Origin: CALEUX01 sp037439945
GTDB lineage: Bacteria; Bacteroidota; Bacteroidia; Bacteroidales; Marinilabiliaceae
Assembly (NCBI GenBank): GCA_037439945.1
Contig: JBBIVA010000002.1
Location: 1 to 64,000, forward strand
Direction of reading: 5' to 3'
DNA: 64,000 bases
Part shown: positions 8,879 to 17,097 of the stretch, piece after piece
How the letters are laid out: every line of letters begins with the position of its first letter
How positions within the stretch are numbered: position 1 is the stretch's first letter
The notes under the pieces: generated by a model
Told to the model about the DNA's origin: nothing
Database searches by the model: none
What the model saw: the letters and a program-made list of their open reading frames with translations, nothing else
Position numbers and translations under genes: made by a program

Positions 8879-9217
8879 ATGAAGTTGGAAAATGCCAAAG
8901 CGCAAATGAGGAAGGGGGTTTTAGAGTATTGTATATTGTCAATACTGTCGAATGGTGATGCTTATGCATCTGACATAATAAATGAAATGAAAAATGTACA
9001 GATGATAGTTGTGGAAGGTACGCTATATCCTCTTTTAACCCGCTTAAAAAATGAGGGATTATTGAGTTACAGGTGGGAAGAATCTACTCAGGGCCCTCCA
9101 AGGAAATATTATGGTATTACCGAAAACGGCACTCTATTTTTAAATGAATTAAATAATTCATGGGCCGATTTGGTTGAAGCGGTTAATCTAATTAGTCAGA
9201 AAAAAACAGTAGGATGA
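8879..9217 (+). CDS. PadR-family transcriptional regulator
   Basis: Winged-helix repressor of 112 residues. The PadR signature is clear: RKGVLEYCILSILSNGDAYA for the first helices, then VVEGTLYPLLTRLKNEGLLSY for the recognition helix, and GPPRKYYGITENG for the wing. PadR proteins next to PspC-domain genes are common in Bacteroidota and are thought to control envelope stress or antimicrobial responses. It probably binds the palindrome at 8444-8466, and controls the two PspC genes that follow. Confidence 0.92.
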   Translation: MKLENAKAQMRKGVLEYCILSILSNGDAYASDIINEMKNVQMIVVEGTLYPLLTRLKNEGLLSYRWEESTQGPPRKYYGITENGTLFLNELNNSWADLVEAVNLISQKKTVG

Positions 9218-9285
9218 ATTAATCCAGAATGTATGCAACAACCATCTGTTCCGCTCAACTGGTTGATTCCGCAAATTGGAAAATT

Positions 9286-9322
9286 CACCCGAAAAGTCGG
9301 GGACACTAAACTAAAAATTATA
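9286..9322 (+). repeat. Hairpin leader repeat, copy 1 (partial)
   Basis: CCCGAAAAGTCGGGG hairpin followed by ACACTAAACTAAAAATTAT, in the 311-bp stretch between padR and the first PspC gene. It resembles the copies at 10547 and 52954 but lacks the terminal TTACGGATG. The rest of the 9218-9528 stretch shows nothing else recognisable. Confidence 0.5.
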
Positions 9323-9528
9323 TAATAACTTGTTTTGTCAAATGCTAACACCATATAAAAAAAATTGCAAAAATGAGTGTTCTCCAGCAATTGCGGAACA
9401 AGCCATTAAACCATAAGTATTAAATTTTATTGTGATGAAATGTCCATGATTGGTAAACACCAATCGAAATGATTAAAATTTAACATCATGGAAATTCCAT
9501 CTGACAACTAAAAACAAAATATAAACAA

Positions 9529-10500
9529 ATGAAAAAGACTATATCAATAAATATATCATCAACAGCTTTTTTTATTGATGATGATGCATATGCCTGTTTA
9601 AGGGAATATCTGGGTAAACTGGAAAATTGGTTTTTGAAAAAAGAGGGTGGGCAGGAGATAATTGCAGATATTGAAGCCAGGCTTAGTGAACTTTTTTCTG
9701 AAAGAATAAATCCAAAAACAGGCGTAATTTCTCTTAATCATGTTAATGAAGTAATTAGGGTTATGGGACAACCTGAAGATTTTATTGACGATGAAAAAGA
9801 AGGGAAAAGTGAAGAAACGGCCAACGTTGGCGGAAGCAACGCAAATTTTGAACCACCCAGAAGAAGGAGGTTATACAGGGATATTGAAAATAAGGTGTTA
9901 GGTGGTGTCTGTTCCGGTATAGCTGCGTATTTCAATATTGACCCGGTGCTTGTTAGGGTTTTGTTCGCAGTGTTGCCTTTTCTCAGTTTTGGAGCAATAA
10001 TACCGGTTTATATTGTATTGTGGATTGCAATTCCGGAAGCTATTACCACATCTCAAAGACTTGAAATGAGAGGTGAAGACATTAATGTGTCAAATATTGA
10101 GAAAAAGATCAGGGAAGAATACCAGGATGTAAAAAACAGGTTTAAAAACTTTAGAAATTCAAAGGCATACCGCGATGGAGAATCGTACGTTAACCGAATG
10201 AACCAACGTGATAAAACGGTACTAATAATTGCCGGAGTCGCAGTCCTTGTATTGGTAATGAGTAAATTAATTGGTGGCTCAATGCCTCTTTTTCATATGA
10301 CATTTTTACACGGGCCGTTTTTTGGAATGTTTTTCCCCGGTTTGTTTGTAACAATTCTCATTCTGGTAGGACTTGGATTAATATTCAGATCAGCCCTTAA
10401 AGGTTTTATTGTATTGATAGTGATTCTGATTTTACTGTCGGTTTTCATAAAATTAGCCGGGTGGATGCCCTTTTTTCATAACTGGCACCTGTCCTGTTGA
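9529..10500 (+). CDS. PspC-domain membrane protein
   Basis: Inner-membrane protein of 323 residues. The N-terminal 85 residues (MKKTISINISSTAFFIDDDA, then helices with IADIEARLSELF and LNHVNEVIRVMGQPEDF) are the usual cytoplasmic domain of Bacteroidota PspC proteins. The PspC domain follows at about 114-171 (RLYRDIENKVLGGVCSGIAAYFNIDP, with a membrane helix). At least two more hydrophobic segments lie in the C-terminal part (230-310). PspC proteins take part in phage-shock-type envelope stress responses; the target here is unknown. It is paralogous to the next gene. Confidence 0.88.
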   Translation: MKKTISINISSTAFFIDDDAYACLREYLGKLENWFLKKEGGQEIIADIEARLSELFSERINPKTGVISLNHVNEVIRVMGQPEDFIDDEKEGKSEETANVGGSNANFEPPRRRRLYRDIENKVLGGVCSGIAAYFNIDPVLVRVLFAVLPFLSFGAIIPVYIVLWIAIPEAITTSQRLEMRGEDINVSNIEKKIREEYQDVKNRFKNFRNSKAYRDGESYVNRMNQRDKTVLIIAGVAVLVLVMSKLIGGSMPLFHMTFLHGPFFGMFFPGLFVTILILVGLGLIFRSALKGFIVLIVILILLSVFIKLAGWMPFFHNWHLSC

Positions 10501-10546
10501 AATATATGTAACAATGAAACAAGTATTGTAATACGCGGAAGTTTTA

Positions 10547-10590
10547 ACCCGAAAAGTTGGGGACCCTATTATTAAAATTATTTACGGATA
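10547..10590 (+). repeat. Hairpin leader repeat, copy 2
   Basis: CCCGAAAAGTTGGGG hairpin, then GACCCTATTATT and AAATTATTTACGGATAAA. Same layout as the copy at 52954-53010, but the final ATG is ATA and no gene begins here. Confidence 0.5.
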
Positions 10591-10646
10591 AAACAAAAAT
10601 GTTTTAGCAAAAGCAAATCCGGTAATATATAATATCAACATGAGGG

Positions 10647-10706
10647 TTACTCCGATGTATAGGGACAGTTTATCTGGCAATTATAAAAATAAAATATCTA
10701 CGGATG
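10647..10706 (+). repeat. Hairpin leader repeat, copy 3, ending in a start codon
   Basis: ACTCCGATGTATAGGGAC followed by an AT-rich stretch and CTACGGATGAAA. The final ATG is the start codon of the second PspC gene, just as copy 5 provides the rfbB start. Confidence 0.5.
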
Positions 10707-12092
10707 AAAAAAACAATACATATTAATCTTTCAGGCATGGCCTTCACTATTGAGGATGATGCCTATGAAAAACTAAACGGGTATATTAAAGCCGTTGAAA
10801 CAAGGTTGGGGAATACTGATGATGCTAAGGAAACAATTAATGATATTGAATCTCGTATCGCCGAACTTTTTGCCCCGGTTGTCCACTCTTCGGGAACGGC
10901 AATTACCCTTAAGGATGTGGATGAGGTGATAAGTGTTCTGGGAACTCCTGATGTGTATGAGTATAATCCTGAAGAAGCAAATGAAAAACAAACGGGTAAA
11001 AAACCACCGGTTGTAATGCCCAAAAGATTATACCGTGATCCGCACTCACGCGTAGTGGCGGGTGTTTGCTCGGGGCTTGGAACATATTTCAATATTGACC
11101 CGATAGTTTTCAGGTTGCTATTTGTAGTTGGACTGTTTTACGGGATTTCAATTTTACCCTATATAATTCTTTGGATTTCAATTCCAAAGGCTCTTACCAT
11201 GGAGCAAAGAATGCAGATGTACGGAGGCGATTATGGCTTAAACCGTGCAAGACAATATACCCCGGATTCGCGAATTTCCAATACATCATCGTTAAATAAT
11301 GTTTTAAAAGGCGTAGGTGTTGTTGTGGGTATAATAATTTTAGTTGTTTCTTTTTTGGCCATGGTGGGTCTGACTGTTGGAGTTTTGTTTACAGGTAAAC
11401 TGGTGCAGTTTATCCCAAACAGCCAATGGGTTGGAACTCTTCCCGATATGTTAATTGGCCCAACATCATCTATTACGGCAATAATTGGTATTTTGCTTTT
11501 TATTGGGATACCATTATTAATGCTTTTTTACCTTGGGTTACAGTTAATTTTTAATTTTAAAAAAGGGGGGAAAATAATTGGAGCAACAGGCCTTATATTA
11601 TGGCTTGCCGGTATAGCCCTAATAATTTACTCAGGAGTTAAAATTGCAACCCAGTTTACAACAGTTAAAACTGTTTCACAAACCGAAATTCTTGAGCCGC
11701 TTAGTGGAGATACGCTTTTTCTGAAAGAAGCTAAAATTCCCGAATACTATAAAGGAGAAAGAATCTTCCGGTCTAACCAGCTAAGTGTTTGGGCCAAAAA
11801 CGGAAACCTTAATATTGAAGGCACACCCGAAATTGAAATAATTGAAAACGCCAGGTTTTTGTCTTTAACTGTTGAAAAAACAGCCAGGGGGAATAATGAA
11901 AATAACGCGGTTCAAAATGCTTCGGGAGTTGAATATATTTGGGCACAGAAAGGAGATATTATACAAATGGACCGCATTTTCACACTTTCTCCGGGTACCA
12001 GGCTTCGCGAACAAAGGGTAAAAGTAATAATTGAAGTCCCTGAAGGGAAAGTATTAAAAATTGATCCGTCTATTAATGTTCTTGTAAATTAA
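10704..12092 (+). CDS. PspC-domain membrane protein with LiaF-like C-terminal region
   Basis: Inner-membrane protein of 462 residues. It repeats the N-terminal domain of its neighbour (MKKTIHINLSGMAFTIEDDA) and the PspC domain at about 107-163 (RLYRDPHSRVVAGVCSGLGTYFNIDP). Three or four further membrane helices lie between about 200 and 320. The soluble C-terminus (about 335-462) is beta-rich and ends VIIEVPEGKVLKIDPSIN, which resembles the DUF2154/LiaF-type putative adhesin fold. It is probably a sensor or effector of envelope stress acting with the preceding PspC protein under PadR control. Confidence 0.85.
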   Translation: MKKTIHINLSGMAFTIEDDAYEKLNGYIKAVETRLGNTDDAKETINDIESRIAELFAPVVHSSGTAITLKDVDEVISVLGTPDVYEYNPEEANEKQTGKKPPVVMPKRLYRDPHSRVVAGVCSGLGTYFNIDPIVFRLLFVVGLFYGISILPYIILWISIPKALTMEQRMQMYGGDYGLNRARQYTPDSRISNTSSLNNVLKGVGVVVGIIILVVSFLAMVGLTVGVLFTGKLVQFIPNSQWVGTLPDMLIGPTSSITAIIGILLFIGIPLLMLFYLGLQLIFNFKKGGKIIGATGLILWLAGIALIIYSGVKIATQFTTVKTVSQTEILEPLSGDTLFLKEAKIPEYYKGERIFRSNQLSVWAKNGNLNIEGTPEIEIIENARFLSLTVEKTARGNNENNAVQNASGVEYIWAQKGDIIQMDRIFTLSPGTRLREQRVKVIIEVPEGKVLKIDPSINVLVN

Positions 12093-12229
12093 ACCTGTAT
12101 TAATAACAGGATAGGAGTTTTTCAGCTGTTTGAACAGGTTATGAGTTTCAGTTTTATACCGGAAACATGCTTGTTTGGCGGGATATGAGCTAATTAGCAT
12201 TAAACCTTAATTTTATATATTATTTTCGC

Positions 12230-12718
12230 ATGAAAACTTTTTTGGTGGTATTATTTATTGTTGTATTGTTTCCGGTTTTAAACGGACAAAATAGGCTTTC
12301 AGATAAGTTATATGATAACCTGAAGAATCAGCAAAACATATCGTTGTTAAGCTTTTCAAAAAGTATGATAGATATTATAGATTTGGATATTAGCCGAGAT
12401 GATAAGGATGAGAATAAAAAAGTTACCGGCCCGTTAAATGAAGTACGGTTAGCAATTTGCAACCAAAAAGTGAATAGAAATACCGGATTTGAAATAGTTG
12501 ATTTTCTTAAAAAGTCACCGTTTAATGAGGTTGATCTTGAAGAAAAGGAAAAGGATAATAATATGAGGGTTTTTCTGCAACGAAAAGGAAAAATTATTCA
12601 GGAGTGCCATGTTACCATTCAGGGCGATAGTAGTTTAATTCTTGTTAGCTTTTATGGCGATTTTAAAGTTGAGGATATTGATAAACTTAAGAAATCGGCG
12701 GTTAATATTAACCGGTAA
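12230..12718 (+). CDS. Exported DUF4252-family protein
   Basis: Product of 162 residues with a signal peptide (MKTFLVVLFIVVLFPVLNGQ). The mature part has the pattern of Bacteroidota DUF4252 proteins, with a C-terminal SLILVSFYGDFKVEDIDKLKK. Biochemical function is unknown. In other Bacteroidota such proteins often sit next to ECF sigma factors or stress operons; here it follows the PspC pair on the same strand after 137 bp and may belong to the same response. Confidence 0.7.
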   Translation: MKTFLVVLFIVVLFPVLNGQNRLSDKLYDNLKNQQNISLLSFSKSMIDIIDLDISRDDKDENKKVTGPLNEVRLAICNQKVNRNTGFEIVDFLKKSPFNEVDLEEKEKDNNMRVFLQRKGKIIQECHVTIQGDSSLILVSFYGDFKVEDIDKLKKSAVNINR

Positions 12719-12732
12719 CCCGCCGCTTTTCA
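12697..12732 (+). terminator. Possible terminator overlapping the end of the DUF4252 gene
   Basis: CGGCGG pairs with CCGCCG across the stop codon, and the loop contains the palindrome GGTTAATATTAACC. It is followed by CTTTT. The T-run is short. Confidence 0.4.
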
Positions 12733-12935
12733 TATCTGGTAAAGTTATTATCAAATGATTCCTGCATACAAATAAAAAGTTTTCTGGTGTGGTATTGTAA
12801 CCGGTTGTTTCCTATAAAGTTTGATCCACGGGTGTTGTGTAATCTTCAATGCCAAAAATAAGGGTTAAATGACCAATTTTGTGATTAGGAATAATTTCGG
12901 GATGTTTATTGACCCAATAATTTTGCGACAAGCAA

Positions 12936-13658
12936 TTATAATTTATCACTATTGTGGGCATCATGCAAAACAAAACCAACCTTTGGAATATTTTCAATCC
13001 TTACCGAAGGGTCGTCCATCAAACGTTTTCTTAACCTGGTAATAAAAACATCAAGGCTCCGGCCATTAAAATAATCATTTTTACCCCAGAATTTAATTAA
13101 AAGGTCGCTTCTTTTAACAATTTTATTTTTGTTTTGGCATAACATGGAAAGTACATCGCATTCCCTATAAGTTAACCTTTGTTGCTTACCGCCATAAATT
13201 AGGGAGTGGTTTGGAATATCAAAGGTAAAACTTCCAATGGTGCATGGTTCGTCCAATGTATCCTTAAACTGGGTGTCGGGCTTTACCGCATAACGGTTCA
13301 GAATGGCGTGGATTCGGCAAAGCAGTTCCTCTTCATCAAAGGGTTTTGTAATGTAATCATCGACCCCAAGGTTAAAACCTTTAATTTTATCCTGTTTCAA
13401 TGATCGTGCAGTTAAAAAAACAACCGGGATATCAGGATTTTCATTTTTAATCCGTTCGGTTAAAGTGAAGCCATCAATACCGGGAAGCATTATATCAATT
13501 AAGCAAAAGTCAAATTCCGAATTTTTAAAAGCTGCAAGTCCATAATCCCCATCCTTGCATAATTCAATTTCAAAACCACCGGCTGTAAGAAATTCATTAA
13601 GCAGAAACCCCATGTTGGGGTCATCTTCAATAACCAATATTTTTTTTGGGTTACTCAT
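12936..13658 (-). CDS. OmpR/PhoB-family response regulator (RprY-like)
   Basis: Product of 240 residues. The receiver domain (about 5-120) shows E11/D12/D13, phospho-acceptor D55 in CLIDIMLPGIDG, and lysine in DDYITKPFDEEEL. The winged-helix DNA-binding domain occupies about 135-232 (LTYRECDVLSMLCQNKNKIV, then SLDVFITRLRKRLMDDP). Its start overlaps the kinase stop by one base (TAATG). Sequence style resembles the Bacteroides RprY regulator, but orthology is not proved. The three phased TTAAC repeats at 14947-14972 would be suitable binding sites. Confidence 0.92.
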   Translation of the reverse strand: MSNPKKILVIEDDPNMGFLLNEFLTAGGFEIELCKDGDYGLAAFKNSEFDFCLIDIMLPGIDGFTLTERIKNENPDIPVVFLTARSLKQDKIKGFNLGVDDYITKPFDEEELLCRIHAILNRYAVKPDTQFKDTLDEPCTIGSFTFDIPNHSLIYGGKQQRLTYRECDVLSMLCQNKNKIVKRSDLLIKFWGKNDYFNGRSLDVFITRLRKRLMDDPSVRIENIPKVGFVLHDAHNSDKL

Positions 13659-14908
13659 TATTCAGCTATCGGAAATTTTAATGTAAAGGTACTCCCTTTG
13701 CCCGGTTCGCTTTCAACAAAAATTGAACCGCCAAATTGTATGGTTACTTTTTTTACGTAGGTTAATCCCAATCCAAATCCTTTAACATTGTGTACATCAC
13801 CCGTTGATACCCTGTAAAACTTATCGAAAATTCTCTGTTGGTTATCTTTCGAAATTCCTATCCCGTTGTCACTGATATTAATAACCAGGTATTTGTTTTT
13901 ATTTAAAGTTGAAATATTAATAACAGGTTTTTGTTTTACGTATTTTAAGGCATTGTCAATTAAATTTGATAATATGAGTAAAACAGGGCCCCTTTCTGCC
14001 TCTATTTTATTCAAGGAATCATTGTTTTTAAATTCAATAATTGCACCGGTATGGGCAATTCTGTATTTAAATGTACCAATTACATGCTCTATTGCTTCTC
14101 CAATATCAACAATCTCCTTTTCATGCGGATAGCTATCATTTCCGGCAACTCTAAGTATTGATTCAACATGACCCTGCAAACGTTGGGTTTCTTCCAAAAT
14201 AACCCCGGTGTATTCATTGTTCTTTTTCCGGCTATCGTCCGATTTGTTCTTTCTTATTAAATTGGCAGCAAATCGCATATTGGCAATAGGTGTCTGAAAC
14301 TCATGGACCATATTGTTAACAAAATCGGTCGTATGTAAAAGTAAGGCTTTCTCTTTTCTGAACATTCTGAAAGTAATAGCAAATGAGAACATTACAAAAA
14401 AGATGAATAATATTGAAAGTCCAAGCAATCCCGATATCTGGGCCATTATAAACTGGTTACGGGTTGGGAATTGCACCCTTATCTGGATTCCGTTCTGGTC
14501 AATCAATCCGTTTAAATTTTGAAGATAACAGGGAGATGTTAGCAGGTTTCCCTTACTTTTTGGTAAAATTGAATCTGTTATTTCAAAAGTATAAGGTAAA
14601 ACAATATTGTTTATCGACAGGTTTTCCCTTATTATAATGTCAATTTCTGCCCTTTTCTTCTTTTGGATATCCGCACCGCATTTTTTGCCGCATAAAAATG
14701 CAGTCATATCTGTACACCTAAATGCCCTAAGTCCAATTTCATCTCTGGCCCCTTTTAAAGCTATTAACACCCGGTGATTAAAATTATGTTTCTCTAAATT
14801 TGCAACACGAAAAATCCAACCCACCTGTATTAGCATCAGCAAAACCAAAATGGTAAAGGTAAATGTTGCAAGTAGTCCCTGCCTGTCCAATTTTTTCAGA
14901 AAATTCAT
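13658..14908 (-). CDS. Sensor histidine kinase with cysteine-containing periplasmic domain
   Basis: Kinase of 416 residues with two membrane helices (about 12-33 and 157-180) enclosing a periplasmic sensor domain of some 120 residues. The sensor contains four cysteines, C65, C73, C77 and C127, with lysines around CGKKCG. HisKA carries H202 in VHEFQTPIAN, and HATPase_c has the N, G1 (ISDNGIGIS), F and G2 (GFGLGLTYVKK) boxes. It lies directly upstream of its regulator. Reversible disulfide formation or metal binding by the sensor cysteines is an attractive idea given the Cys-rich exported peptide transcribed divergently next door. A TAATTTTG -7-like element (14913-14920) lies only 5 bp before the ATG, so the transcript may be nearly leaderless. 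Confidence 0.9.
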   Translation of the reverse strand: MNFLKKLDRQGLLATFTFTILVLLMLIQVGWIFRVANLEKHNFNHRVLIALKGARDEIGLRAFRCTDMTAFLCGKKCGADIQKKKRAEIDIIIRENLSINNIVLPYTFEITDSILPKSKGNLLTSPCYLQNLNGLIDQNGIQIRVQFPTRNQFIMAQISGLLGLSILFIFFVMFSFAITFRMFRKEKALLLHTTDFVNNMVHEFQTPIANMRFAANLIRKNKSDDSRKKNNEYTGVILEETQRLQGHVESILRVAGNDSYPHEKEIVDIGEAIEHVIGTFKYRIAHTGAIIEFKNNDSLNKIEAERGPVLLILSNLIDNALKYVKQKPVINISTLNKNKYLVINISDNGIGISKDNQQRIFDKFYRVSTGDVHNVKGFGLGLTYVKKVTIQFGGSIFVESEPGKGSTFTLKFPIAE

Positions 14909-14946
14909 GTTTCAAAATTATGAAAAAGATATTTGTCCTGATAACT

Positions 14947-14972
14947 TTAACTTATTGTTAACAACCATTAAC
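14947..14972 (+). promoter_or_regulatory. Three phased TTAAC direct repeats (likely response-regulator sites)
   Basis: TTAAC occurs at 14947-14951, 14958-14962 and 14968-14972, spacing 11 and 10 bp, one DNA turn each. The middle copy is part of the palindrome TTGTTAACAA. OmpR-family regulators typically bind such direct repeats. The array ends about 11 bp before the expected -33 position of the Cys-rich peptide promoter, a usual activator position. Binding by the neighbouring regulator is inferred. Confidence 0.5.
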
Positions 14973-15005
14973 AGCATAATTCTTTTTTTTTATAAAGAAT
15001 GATTC

Positions 15006-15013
15006 TAAATTTG
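15006..15013 (+). promoter_or_regulatory. -7 promoter element for the Cys-rich peptide gene
   Basis: TAAATTTG, an exact TAnnTTTG match, 36 bp before the ATG at 15050; a T-rich stretch occupies the -33 region. Confidence 0.65.
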
Positions 15014-15049
15014 TAGTGAAAAATTTTCAAATCAAAAAAATTAAATGCC

Positions 15050-15265
15050 ATGAAAAAAAGATTAGCAATTTCATTCATTTTTGTATTTATGTTAGGTATA
15101 TCTGCTCCGGTTTTTGCTGAAGTATTGCCACAAGAACCACAGAAAACAGAAACCAAAAAGGAAACTGAAAAAAAGGCTGAATGCCCTGAAAAGAAGAAAG
15201 AATGCAACAAAGCTGAAAAGAAAGCCTGTTGTGACAAAAAAAAGGCCGAACAACCAAAGAAATAG
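15050..15265 (+). CDS. Small exported Lys/Glu/Cys-rich peptide
   Basis: A 71-residue product with a clear signal peptide (MKKRLAISFIFVFMLGISAP, cleavage probably after VFA). The mature 48 residues are almost entirely Lys, Glu, Gln, Pro, Ala and Cys, with four cysteines (C45, C52, C60, C61) in CPEKKKECNKAEKKACC. No family is recognised. Cysteine spacing could bind metal ions or form disulfides in the periplasm. It is divergent from a sensor kinase that itself has four periplasmic cysteines, and its promoter carries candidate regulator sites. An element with strong hairpins follows 25 bp after the stop codon. Confidence 0.75.
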   Translation: MKKRLAISFIFVFMLGISAPVFAEVLPQEPQKTETKKETEKKAECPEKKKECNKAEKKACCDKKKAEQPKK

Positions 15266-15290
15266 TTTTATTACGTCTATTTTAAGTTTA

Positions 15291-15402
15291 AGAGGGTGTC
15301 TCATAAGTCCGAGACACCCTCTTTTTATTCGTACTCCTTACCCGAGAAGTTTTTTAAATATTCAATTCTCAGAGGCTTTAAAAAACTTTTGAGACACCCT
15401 CT
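15291..15402. mobile_element. 112-bp MITE-like element with AGAGGGTGTCTC terminal inverted repeats
   Basis: The left end AGAGGGTGTCTCATAAGT is matched by the inverted right end AGAGGGTGTCTCAAAAGT (17 of 18). An additional inverted copy of the first 12 bases lies at 15311-15322, so the left part alone forms a 12-bp hairpin followed by TTTTATT, usable as a terminator for the Cys-rich peptide. A second internal inverted repeat (AAGTTTTTTAAA / TTTAAAAAACTT) is nested near the right end. There is no coding capacity. Ends of this kind resemble IS termini; target duplication was not clear. Confidence 0.6.
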
Positions 15403-15745
15403 TTTTTTGGTTTAAAATCTTTAAGTTTTTTTCTTTCGCCTAAATTCCATATTCGAATAGACTAATTAACTGGCCGGTTGAAAGGCAGTTTTTTTCAAAC
15501 CTAAATTGGTTTTACACTTCTCATAAACTGGTTAAAATAACCCTGATTTTTGCTATAAATACGGGATTCAGGTTTATTAATACGGCAAAATTTTAATACG
15601 GTAATGGCTTAAATTCATCGAAAATTTGCAGATAAACTAAAATTATTAGGGAGGTTGACCAATAATTAATAAATTAAGTATATTTTCGCGGCTTAAAATC
15701 AAAAATATTATTGATTTCGGCCATTATTAATTAACAAGTAATTTA
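15403..15745. other. Intergenic stretch before the methyltransferase gene
   Basis: AT-rich, no reading frame of note. A near-consensus -7 element TATTTTCG lies at 15681-15688 and could serve the gene at 15746. Nothing else is visible. Confidence 0.4.
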
Positions 15746-16390
15746 ATGAACTGTCCGCTTTGCCCAAATATTATTGATTCTTCAATTGAAGGCCGGATTA
15801 ACTATAAATTGTGGCACTGTCCTAATTGTGACCTGGTATTTAAAGATCCGGAATTAAGGCCGGCGCCTGCTGATGAGAAAAGCCGTTATAAATATCATAA
15901 TAACAATTCTGATAACAAAGGTTATATTGACAATTTAAACCTTGCTGTTAAACCGGCCATTAAACTGTTTGAACCCGGTATGGGAGGCCTTGACTATGGT
16001 TGTGGGCCTGAACCTGTTCTTTCCGGTTTAGTTGAAAAGGAAGGCTTTGAATGTTTTAACTATGATCCAATATTTTTCCCTGAGTTTCCGGATGAACGAA
16101 TGGACTTTATTTTTGCCACCGAAACTTTCGAGCATTTTTTTGAACCACAACGTGATATAAAACTAATTACTGCATTGTTACGGCCGGGCGGTATATTAAC
16201 CGTTATGACGGAGAGATGGAATAACTTAGATCAATTAGCTGATTGGTGGTATTTACGCGATATTACCCATGTCTCTTTTTTCCATAAAAAAACTTTCGAT
16301 TATATATGCTCTAAATTTGGGTATTCTGTTCTTTATGATGACAGCAAGGTTATTATTCTTGAAAAAGATGTTGTTACTGACAGATGTTAA
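15746..16390 (+). CDS. Class I SAM-dependent methyltransferase with N-terminal zinc-ribbon-like motif
   Basis: Product of 214 residues. Two CxxC pairs, C3/C6 (NCPLCPN) and C25/C28 (HCPNCDL), form a probable zinc ribbon at the N-terminus. The methyltransferase core follows with motif I GGLDYGCGPEPVLSGL (about 85-100), ATETFEHF and LLRPGGILTVMTERW. This architecture is that of a Methyltransf_23-type protein; the substrate is not evident. It is a single-gene unit flanked by repeats on both sides. Confidence 0.78.
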   Translation: MNCPLCPNIIDSSIEGRINYKLWHCPNCDLVFKDPELRPAPADEKSRYKYHNNNSDNKGYIDNLNLAVKPAIKLFEPGMGGLDYGCGPEPVLSGLVEKEGFECFNYDPIFFPEFPDERMDFIFATETFEHFFEPQRDIKLITALLRPGGILTVMTERWNNLDQLADWWYLRDITHVSFFHKKTFDYICSKFGYSVLYDDSKVIILEKDVVTDRC

Positions 16391-16636
16391 ACAGGTATTT
16401 AAACCTGCATAAATTACCACCAAATAATATGGAATTACTATTTCTATAATTTGGAAAAAATTAATTTCCATTTTGATATACATAATATTTTGCCGTATTG
16501 TTTTCAATATAACCATTGTATTTGCTGTGGTTTATGGAAAATTTAACTTAAAATTCATTGACCTGCTTTAAATTGATGTGACATAGTTAAACTTTTTGGC
16601 ATTTTAATGTTATATTTTCAGGGTACGAAAAACAAT

Positions 16637-16851
16637 CACTACTATCCGATAAAAAGTTGTTTTGTCCCTAACGAGACAAAAGTTCAATCCTCAATTAAGT
16701 GTTTTACCGATCTTTAGTACCTAACGGTACTGTGCCGTCAGGTACAGAATATCGGTAAAGATGAATCGACCCCAATTTTCAGTGTCCTGTAGGGACACCG
16801 AAATTAGTTGGCATTATAGAATCTTATCGAAAAATTTATCGGACAGTAGTG
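16637..16851. mobile_element. Transposon-like repeat R1 (215 bp), TCACTACTRTCCGATAAA ends
   Basis: First of three copies (others at 46114-46329 and 51222-51386). The ends are CACTACTATCCGATAAA and the inverted CACTACTGTCCGATAAA. In this copy the flanks AAAAACAAT / ATTGTTTTT extend the inverted repeat perfectly. The interior folds into several hairpins: TTTGTC/GAGACAAA, GTACCTAACGG/CCGTCAGGTAC nested in TTTACCGAT/ATCGGTAAA, and GTGTCC/GGGACAC. There is no open frame, which suggests a non-autonomous element. The remainder of 16391-17097 shows nothing else. Confidence 0.75.
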
Positions 16852-17097
16852 ATTGTTTTTATCATAATGAAATCAAATTAAAAACAATTCTATGATTTCT
16901 TTTTAATTAAAGATAAACCACCGGAATTGTATAATTGCTTAAAAAAATGCACAAAAGTTAAAATATCCTAATTGTTTAATGTGCACATATTCAAAATGTT
17001 GTGTGGTTGTCAGGTGCTTTTAGTCTTATTACCAGGCCATTATTTTTTGCATTTAAATTTATTTTTATATATATTCATCGGCCTAAAAATCAGAATC

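Noticed and set aside
12812..12997. 61-residue minus-strand frame with a hydrophobic start
   Set aside because: It overlaps the end of the response regulator in another frame, has no recognised domain and no promoter; treated as a chance frame.
15291..15326. Simple rho-independent terminator of the Cys-rich peptide gene
   Set aside because: The hairpin is real, but it is one end of a larger element with matching termini, so it is reported as part of that element.
16637..16851. Structured non-coding RNA or riboswitch
   Set aside because: The hairpins first suggested an RNA, but three copies with terminal inverted repeats in unrelated places fit a mobile element better.
16972..17097. 42-residue hydrophobic N-terminal extension (a possible membrane helix) of the conserved hypothetical
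   Set aside because: AT-rich region of different composition from the body; the ATG at 17098 gives a clean soluble N-terminus.
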